Assembly (NCBI GenBank): GCA_943735955.1
Contig: OX030968.1
Location: forward strand, 6,931,662-6,995,661
From: Piscicola geometra
Lineage: Eukaryota > Annelida > Clitellata > Hirudinida > Piscicolidae
Direction: 5' to 3'
Length of the DNA stretch: 64,000 bases
Shown here: piece by piece, positions 56,127-64,000 of the stretch
How positions within the stretch are numbered: position 1 is the stretch's first letter
How the letters are laid out: each line of letters opens with the position of its first letter
Position numbers and translations under genes: made by a program
The notes under the pieces: model-generated
What the model was told of the DNA's origin: nothing
The model's database searches: none
The model's input: only the letters and a program-made list of their open reading frames with translations

Positions 56127-56929
56127 ATAAAAAGGCAATAAATCGAAAAAGTGGAAATTCGTTACTTTTATTTGAAATATGGTTCACTAGGTTATTTCAT
56201 GAATATTTAATAATTGAAGTTGGTACTTTTGATGAAAATAACCCCCCTTCCCCCACACACACTCAAAAAACTGAATCAAGTAGAAAGAAATCATTATAAA
56301 ATTTAATTTATTCAAATTTTACGATAATAAGATTATTTAATATAATACGTAACATAATATAATATTATAAATATTTCTAAAAAATTATTTGTGACACCCA
56401 CACTACACGGGATGCAGTCGATTCACCCCATAACCGATTCACCCCATAACCGATTCACCCCATAACCGATTCACCCCATAACCGATTCACCCCATAACCG
56501 ATTCACTCCATAACCGATTCACCCCATAACCGATTCACCCCTTAACCGATTCACCCCATAACCGATTCACCCCTCAACCGATTCACTCCTTAAAATAATT
56601 AAAAACGGACTTTATTTTTTATAGGTATTTTGTTAAAATAAAATAATACATTATTATTTTTTAAATAATAAAAATAAAAAACTATAATTTGTTCGAATAA
56701 ATAAAAAACTATGAAAAAATTATAAAACGAATAAATACATTTATTTAAAAAGATAAAATAAATGGCAAATTATTTTTTAAAATTATAAAATACATCTAAA
56801 AAATATATATAAAAACTATAAGAAAGTAACAAAATTATGAAATATTAAAAAGTTATAAAATATTAAAAATTATAAATATTAAAAATTATAAAATATTTTT
56901 AAAATGATAAAATATTTTAAAAATTATAA

Positions 56930-58838
56930 AATAAATAGATAATTATAAAATAAATAGATAATTATAAAAATAAATAGATAATCATAAAATAAATAGATAA
57001 GTTAAAAAAGATAATTATAAAAATAAATAGATAATTATAAAATAAATAGATAAATTAAAATAAATAATTATAAAAATAAATAGATAATTATAAAATAAAT
57101 AGATAAGTTAAAAAAGATAATTATAAAAATAAATAGATAATTATAAAATAAATAGATAAATTAAAATAGATAATTATAAAAATAAATAGATAATTATAAA
57201 ACAAATAGATAATTATAAAATAAATAGATAATTATAAAAATAAATAGATAATTATAAAATAAATAGATAAATTAAAATAGATAATTATAAAAATAAATAG
57301 ATAATTATAAAATACATAGATAAATTAAAATAGATAATTATAAAAATAAATAGATAATTATAAAATAAATAGATAATTATAAAATAAATAGATAATTATA
57401 AAATAAATAGATAATTATAAAATAAATAGATAATTATAAAATAAATAGATAATTATAAAATAAATAGATCATTATAAAATAAATAGATAATTATAAAATA
57501 AATAGATCATTATAAAATAAATAGATAATTATAAAATAAATAGATAAATATAAAATAAATAGATAAATATAAAATAAATAGATAATTATAAAATAAATAG
57601 ATAATTATAAAATAAATACATAATTATAAAATAAATAGATAATTATAAAATAAATAGATAATTATAAAATAAATAGATAAATATAAAATAAATAGATTAT
57701 TCTGAAAGAAATAGATAATTATAAAATAAATAGATAATTATAAAATAAATAGATAATTATAAAATAAATAGATAATTATAAAATAAATAGATAATTATAA
57801 AATAAATAGATAAATATAAAATAAATAGATAATTATAAAATAAATAGATAATTATAAAATAAATAGATAATTATAAAATAAATAGATAATTATAAAATAA
57901 ATAGATAATTATAAAATAAATAGATATTGATAAAATAAATAGATAATGATAAAATAAATAGATAATTATAAAATAAATAAATAATTATAAAATAAATAGA
58001 TAATTATAAAATAAATAGATAGTTATAAAATAAATAGATAATTATGAAATAAATGTATAATTTCAAAATAAATAGATAATTATAAAAGAAATAGATAATT
58101 ATAAAATAAATAGATAAATATAAAATAAATAGATAATTATAAAATAAAGAGATAATTATAGAATAAACAGATAATGATAAAATAAATAGATAATTATAAA
58201 ATAAATAGATAATTATAAAATAAATAGATAATTATAAAATAAATAGATAATTATAAAATAAATAGATATTGATAAAATAAATAGATAATGATAAAATAAA
58301 TAAATAATTATAAAATAAATAGATAATTATAAAATAAATAGATAATTATAAAATAAATAGATAGTTATAAAATAAATAGATAATTATGAAATAAATGGAT
58401 AATTTAAAAATGAATAGATAATTATAAAAGAAATAGATAATTATAAAATAAATAGATAATCATAAAATAAATAGATAATTATAAAATAAATAGATAATTA
58501 TAGAATAAACAGATAATTATAAAATAAATAGATAATTATAAAAGAAATAGATATTTATGAAATAAATAGATAATTATAAAATAAATAGATTATTATAAAA
58601 AAAATAGATAATTATAAAATAAATAGATAATTATAAAATAAATAGATTATTATAAAAAAAATAGATAATTATAAAATAAATAGATAATTTTAAAATAAAT
58701 AGATAATTTTAAAATAAATAGAAAATTATAAAATAAATAGAGAATTATAAAAGAAATAGAGAATTATAAAATAAATAGAGAATTATAAAATAAATATGGA
58801 ATTATAAAATAAATAGATAATTATAAAATAAATAGCTT
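56930..58838. repeat. 19-bp AT minisatellite GATAATTATAAAATAAATA (in FB-2)
   Basis: About 100 units. The left fifth alternates 18-20-bp variants and GATAAATTAAAAT inserts in a higher-order pattern; the rest is regular. Confidence 0.93.
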
Positions 58839-58929
58839 TGATTGGCCATCACGGAAATCAACGGTTTGTTTGTACTCGCATTGTAAAAAGATCCAAAACT
58901 TGTTATTTCTGAAAAAGTGCAGTTATAAT

Positions 58930-58975
58930 TATGGAGTTGCAGTCGATTCATCCCTTGACCGATCCACCCCTCAAT
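58930..58975 (+). repeat. Internal FB-2 arm remnant
   Basis: GTTGCAGTCGATTCATCCC then TTGACCGATCCACCCC repeats the outer tip of the FB-2 arm in left-arm orientation, in the middle of the element. Confidence 0.75.
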
Positions 58976-59074
58976 AGTATATTTTTAATAATTCTAGTAA
59001 TAGTATATTTTATTTTATATAAAATATATATATTATTAATAGTATATTTATTTTTTATATAGCATATTTATATT

Positions 59075-59365
59075 TTTTATAGTATGTTTATATTTATACC
59101 AGTATATTTATATTTATACCAGTATATTTATATTTCTACCAGTATATTTATATTTATACCAGTATATTTATATTTATACCTGTATATTTATATTTATACC
59201 AGTATATTTATATTTATACATGTATATTTATATTTATACCAGTATATTTATATTTATACCAGTATATTTATATTTATACCAGTATATTTATATTTATACC
59301 AGTATATTTATATTTATACCAGTATATTTATATTCATACCAGTATATTTATATTTTATATAGTAT
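59075..59365. repeat. 20-bp minisatellite AGTATATTTATATTTATACC (in FB-2)
   Basis: About 13 units, highly regular. The open frame across it is an artefact. Confidence 0.93.
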
Positions 59366-59544
59366 ATTTTATATTGAATAACTGGTTATTGAATAATGAC
59401 AATTTAGTATCATTAATTGGTTTTTAAGAGAAAAAATGTTTGTGTGTTTTTTGTCAATAAAATCATTATTTTGGAGTTATTTTCAATTTATGCTTCAGGG
59501 TAAGAATAGAAGCCAGGTTAACCTATTAACGAAATCTCCATTAA

Positions 59545-61104
59545 GAATGTAGGATAAAAAGCCTCTCGGAGAAAAAGCCTTCGGATAAAATACCTTCTAC
59601 AAAAAGCCTCCCGGAAAAAAAACCTCTTGGAGAAAAAGACTCTCAGAGAAAATGTCTCCTTGTTAATATTTTAGTATAAATAAAACGGACTTTTTATATA
59701 AAAAACGGATTTTTTTATAAATTCGTGTCACAATTTTAAATAAATAAAGCAAACTATATTTTTTTAAAATTACATAATTAAAACGAACTATAATTATAAC
59801 TATAACGGACTTTATTTTTTTAATAGATTCGTTTCACAATTTTAAATAAATAAAACACTATATTTTTTTAAAATACATAATTAAAACGAACTTTAATTTA
59901 TCAAATACAATAAAAATCATTGGTAAACGGATAAAAAGTCTTTAGAATAAAAATTCTTCAGGATAAAAAGTCTTCAAAAGAAAAAGTCTTCAGGATAAAA
60001 AGTCTTCATGATAAAAAGTCTTCAAGATAAAAATTCTTCAATTATAAAGTCTTCAAGATTAAAAGTCTTTGGGATAAAAAGTCTTTAGAATAAAAAGTCT
60101 TCAGGATAAAAAGTCTTTAGGATAAAAAGTTTTCAGAAAAAAAAATTTCAAAAAATTAAATTTTAAAGAAAAATACGTGATTAATTCGTGGTCCTTAAAA
60201 CATAAAGAATAAAATGTGATACTTTTATCTAATTTTTGCTATATTTTTTTCGTTCAATCTCGAAATAGCATTTGAATAAATTTGACTTGGTTGTTGTTGT
60301 TTCGTCACTTTAACCATAAGCAAATAATGTTTAAGGAAGAATACGTGATCCTAAAAACTAAAAGATTGAAATTTCATACTTTTATCTGATGTTTGCTCAA
60401 TTTTTTTTAAAATCTGGAAATAGCTTTCGAATAAATTTTACTTGGTTGTTGTTGATTCCTCACTTTACTCATTAGGTTTTTTGCTGGTTTTCGATCGTGA
60501 TTATTTTTTCTCAAAAATTAATTTTTGAAGATTTTTTTTGAAGATTTTTCATCCTGAAGACTTTTTGTTTTGAATACTTTTTGTCCTGAAGACTTTTTAT
60601 CCTGAAGACATTTTATTCTGAAGGCTTTTTATCCTGAAGACTTTTTATCCTGAAGACTTTTTATCTTGAAGACTTTTTATCCTGAAGACTTTTTATCCTG
60701 AAGACTTTTCATCCTGAAGACTTTTTATCCGTTTACCAATAATTTGTATTGTATTTGATAAATCGTTTTAGTTTTTTTTATATAAATATAGTCCGTTTTA
60801 TTTATTTAAAATTGTAAAACGAATCTATAAAAAAATAAAGGCCGTTATAATTATAATTATAGTTTGTTTTAATTATGTAACTTTTTTAAAATTAGTCCGT
60901 TTTATTTATTTACAAATTGTGAAACGAATCTATAAAAAATCCGTTTTTTATATAAAAAGTCCGTTTTATTTATACTAAAATATTAACAAAGAGACATTTT
61001 CTCCGAGAGGCTTTTTCTCCAAGAGGTTTTTTTTCCGGGAGGCTTTTTGTAGAAGGTATTTTATCCGAAGGCTTTTTCTCCGAGAGGCTTTTTGTCCGTT
61101 CCCC
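59545..61104. mobile_element. FB-3, 1.56-kb foldback element nested in FB-2
   Basis: Inverted arms of roughly 600 bp. From outside in: AAAAAGCCTCTCGGAGAAAA, CCTTCGGATAAAATACCTTC, AAACGGACTTTTTATATAAA, GATTCGTTTCACAATTTTAA, then 16-bp units AGGATAAAAAGTCTTC (about 12 left, 11 right). The 400-bp centre holds a 170-bp sequence twice. Perfect 9-bp duplications CTCCATTAA flank it (59536-59544 and 61105-61113). No protein is encoded. Confidence 0.92.
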
Positions 61105-61114
61105 CTCCATTAAT

Positions 61115-61640
61115 GGCAGATGTATATATTCGTTGTTTACTTTCAGTATGCTAGTGTACTTTTAACCGAAATTTTATTTTTTCGACAAAATAAACAAGGT
61201 TTTCGACAAGGTTGGAACCAAACTAATACATAGTTCTTTCACAATTATCATGAGATGTGAGATACGGGTAAGAATTGCCTAAAAACTGGGAAATGTGCAA
61301 AAATGTATAAATTCAGTAGAAGGGAGATATGTGCAGGATGGACGATTCAAGTCAACTAATTGCAAAGAAAATAGATAGGAAAGAGAAAAAAGCACCGTTT
61401 TTATATGTCCTTTAAAAATTGTATGTTTTTTCCTCACTTCCTAATCAATTCCTAATCAACTGCATGATCGGCCCCATGTTAAAAATTACCAATGTATGCG
61501 TCGCTTTTACTTACTGAAAAAGTTCAATTAACTCTAAAAAGAATCATTCCTTAAGGTTCATTTTGTCCAAAGGCTGTCATAAAATACAACACTAAAATGA
61601 CTTGGTTGAAAAAAGTGCCTTGTATTTAGTAATTTATTTT
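61115..61640. other. Unassigned spacer inside FB-2
   Basis: Less repetitive sequence between FB-3 and the right satellite; no gene or terminus recognised. Confidence 0.45.
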
Positions 61641-61689
61641 GTCTTGAATAATTTATTTTTTATTCAATATTTTGTTTTGATAAAGTATT

Positions 61690-62220
61690 TTGAATTTTAT
61701 AAATTATTTTATATTTAAAATTTTATTTTATATTTGCAATTTTATTTTATATTTAAAATTTTATTTTATATTTAAAATTTTATTTTATATTTAAAATTTT
61801 ATTTTATATTTAAAATTTTATTTTATATTTAAAATTTTATTTTATATTTAAAATTTTATTTTATATTTGAAATTTTATTTTATATTTACAATTTTATTTT
61901 ATATTAAAATTTTATTTTATATTAAAATTTTATTTTATATTAAAATTTTATTTTATATTAAAATTTTATTTTATATTAAAATTTTATTTTATATTAAAAT
62001 TTTATTTTATTTTAAAATTTTATTTTATATTAAAATTTTATTTTATATTAAAATTTTATTTTATATTAAAATTTTATTTTATATTAAAATTTTATTTTAT
62101 ATTAAAATTTTATTTTATATTAAAATTTTATTTTATATTAAAATTTTATTTTATATTAAAATTTTATTTTATATTAAAATTTTATTTTATATTAAAATTT
62201 TATTTTATCTTAAAATTTTT
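61690..62220. repeat. 18/19-bp AT minisatellite ATTAAAATTTTATTTTAT (in FB-2)
   Basis: 19-bp units (one extra T) at 61690-61870 give way to 18-bp units from 61890 on. The FYIKIL open frame exists only in the 18-bp part. Confidence 0.93.
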
Positions 62221-62370
62221 ATTTTAAAAAAGTCCGTTTTTAACTATTTTAAGGGGTGAATCGGTTGAGGGGTGAATCGGTTATGGGGTGAATCGGTTAT
62301 GGAGTGAATCGGTTAAAGGGTGAATCGGTTATGGGGTGAATCGGTTATGGGGTGAATCGACTGCAATTCC

Positions 62371-62510
62371 ACTACACTGGGCTTCAGCAGTAGCATGAAT
62401 AAAGTTCTGCAATTGGTTGAAACGGATATGAAAAATATATCAGGTTTTTAAAAGTTTTATGGTAGAAATAAACGTTTATTTAAAAAAAATCTAGTGTAGC
62501 TGGACATACA
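62371..62510. repeat. Short dispersed repeat C, copy 2
   Basis: Matches 50263-50410 from GCATGAATAAAGTTCTG through CTAGTGTAGCTGGACAT. Its ends CTACACT / AGTGTAG are complementary. FB-2 abuts its left end. Confidence 0.65.
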
Positions 62511-62694
62511 AAGACAAGTTCGAGGTTCCCAATCAGTGAACAGGTTTTTGAGATCGAATGCACTCTTGTTCACAAGCTTGGAACAGTTTGGTAAAGAAAG
62601 CCATAAACTGAATTGATTGCAGATAAAAGAGTCAGCAGCCTAGAGACGGACAGATCTCGTCTTTTGGAGGTTTTGGAACTCACATCTTTAATTT

Positions 62695-62714
62695 CTAATC
62701 GTGGAACAGCTCTA
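62695..62714 (+). mobile_element. Isolated hAT-A 3' terminus
   Basis: TAATCGTGGAACAGCTCTA is identical to the end of hAT-A1 (5788-5806). It may be the other end of A6, 7 kb away across FB-2, but the flanks GTTTTTAA and ATCATAAT do not match. Confidence 0.7.
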
Positions 62715-62879
62715 GTTTTTAAAATATGTCATTGTGTGTTGATATGTGATTTTGCGTTTGATTGTGTTGTTGTAGATTAGTTTATAATATTTTTTGTGTG
62801 TGCAGATGTGTAGTGTGTGGTTTAAAAAAAAAATCTTTTACTAAAAAACACACACACTAACACACTATCTTCCTCATCT

Positions 62880-63540
62880 CCACACAAGTAACCTGTTACT
62901 ACCATAACTAGTACCCTGATATTGTCCCCCACCACTAATACTACCACATTCCTCGCCACCATTACCTACCCACGTCAACCTTCACTAATAACTCCAGTAA
63001 TAAAACTGTCAAACCACTTTAGTTTTGAAAAAGTCACTCTCTCGAGACTGTTTGACAACAGCAAAGAATAATCAGAAAAAAACCTCAAGAGTGGAGAAGG
63101 CAAATGGATTGGAGAATGCAGAATCTTTGGCAGCAGCTATTTGAAACAAAAAAGAAATTCATTCTGGAAAGGTTCCACGGCGTTGAGAATTATTGTAGAC
63201 CTTCGAGATTCGTATTTCAATTTATCTTAAATGCAATCCTTTTTAAAGAAACTTTTACAACATAAATTAACTTTTTATACAACCAGAACCATAATTACAA
63301 TATTTCACAGCAACAGTTACTACAGAAACATCGAATACTGAAACATACTGAAAACAGCAACCCTTAAAAAAAATTTTACACTCGTTACTCTCTTCCTGCA
63401 ACTCCATAAAAACCACTATGAAACCACTTAGATAAACACCACTAACCCACTTAGATTACAACCTCCTACTACGGCGGTTCCCAACGTTTTTAGCAACATG
63501 AATTTCATTTTCAGCAAAAAATAATTCTCAATCTATTCTT
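62880..63540. other. No gene recognised
   Basis: Short CAC-rich patch (62900-62990), then unassigned AT-rich DNA with scattered short open stretches. Confidence 0.4.
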
Positions 63541-63558
63541 AATTTGAAAGTTTAATTG

Positions 63559-63800
63559 TCAAACTGTTCGTGAGAAAGCTGTGCTTGCTTTATTTCCACC
63601 AGATTGGAAATTCTGGAGTAGTTTTGCAAGTGAAACACGTAAATAATTTTCAGCATCAAGTATATTATTGAACTCAGACTTGATTACTAATAAATTTGAA
63701 AAACCTGTTTCATAAAGGTATGTTGTGGTAAAAGGAATGAAGAGAAGCAAAAACTTGATCCAGAATTGTGTGAGCGTCATTGGTGATAAATAATCACTGA
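63559..63800 (-). pseudogene. hAT family Q transposase, C-terminal end (ZBED5-like)
   Basis: One open minus-strand frame of 73 codons: LTQFWIKFLLLFIPFTTTYL, YETGFSNLLVIKSEFNNILD, AENYLRVSLAKL. The order FW - PFxTTYLxExGFSxLxxIKSxxxNxLDxENxLRxxL is the C-terminal signature of the ZBED5/SCAND3-like hAT lineage. Most of the protein would lie to the right (5') on this strand; the sequence just beyond still resembles the 11545 fragment but has no clear codons. Residues are well kept, but nothing shows that the gene is whole. Fragments of the same family lie at 7185 and 11545. Confidence 0.8.
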
Positions 63801-64000
63801 AATGAGCTCAATAAATTCATTGTGCATTTTTTTACAAATATTTAATCATTGTTGCAAATGGTGTAAATTTGGGAAATACATAAGATCTTCTTGAAGATTT
63901 TTCAATTGTGATTTTGACAGCAATTATTGTGCTATATTTTGCTAATTGTTAAATTTCAATTTCTCAAATACAAAAAGATTTATTTGGAAGCGTTTAAGTT

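Larger units (their letters stand above)
56409..62369. mobile_element. FB-2, 5.96-kb foldback element with 16-bp repeat arms
   Basis: The left arm starts GGGATGCAGTCGATTCACCC and continues as about 11 units of CCCCATAACCGATTCA (56413-56592) and TTAAAAACGGACTTT. The right arm (62200-62369) is its inverse with about 8 units, ending CGACTGCAATTC. CACTACAC flanks it at 56401-56408 and 62370-62377. Between the arms lie three AT minisatellites, a single internal arm remnant (58930-58975) and FB-3. No protein is encoded. Confidence 0.83.

Noticed and set aside
59084..59362. 92-codon YLYQYIYI frame
   Set aside because: 20-bp satellite read through its three phases.
61867..62259. 130-codon FYIKIL repeat frame
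   Set aside because: Only the 18-bp satellite; neighbouring 19-bp units break the frame.
55624..62714. One 7-kb hAT-A6 element spanning FB-2
   Set aside because: The 8-bp flanks ATCATAAT and GTTTTTAA do not match, so the two A ends may be independent.

Overview
The window looks like a transposon-dense, strongly AT-rich intergenic or heterochromatic stretch of a metazoan (probably invertebrate) nuclear genome. The reasons are that no intact host gene could be found, GT-AG introns sit inside transposase remnants, and the sequence carries tRNA-derived SINEs, LINE fragments (CR1/L2-like and RTE-like), at least seven hAT-type families, a P-like element, Tc1/mariner debris and many minisatellites. 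I cannot fix the phylum from sequence alone. Every protein-like match I trust is a broken transposon protein.

Layout: 0-3.6 kb holds a SINE sitting in a LINE endonuclease fragment plus old repeats. 3.6-6.6 kb is a CAC-rich satellite split by hAT-A1, which itself carries a smaller hAT (J1). 7.2-11.1 kb holds hAT-A2, then hAT-B1 split by a foldback element (FB-1). 12.2-15.9 kb is minisatellite plus scrambled RTE-like LINE pieces. 16.0-20.5 kb is a four-level nest: piggyBac-like element O, hAT-B2, element D, MITE E2, with a SINE also in B2. 21-22.8 kb is a foldback-like repeat with MITE E1 inside. 24.4-29.3 kb is a 4.9-kb P-like element with matching ends. 30-39 kb holds SINEs, LINE pieces, hAT-A5 and hAT-L. 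39.5-48.6 kb is a broken ZMYM1-like hAT (K) with hAT-N1, a SINE, inverted and direct duplications (J, N2) and a second K copy. 50-53.6 kb holds AT minisatellite and hAT-B3. 54-55.5 kb is a 16-bp palindromic satellite with a SINE. 56.4-62.4 kb is a 5.96-kb foldback element (FB-2) carrying several satellites and a second foldback (FB-3) nested inside it. The window ends in another hAT fragment.

The strongest and least ordinary content is the set of foldback-like elements whose long inverted arms are built from 15-16-bp tandem repeats. FB-1, FB-2 and FB-3 have flanking direct repeats of 8-9 bp, which gives objective boundaries. Boundaries for hAT-A1, A2, A5, B2, B3, J1, L, N1, N2, P-like H, element D and MITEs E1/E2 were likewise set by finding matching short direct repeats on either side. 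All family names used here (A, B, FB-1 and so on) are labels made for this window.
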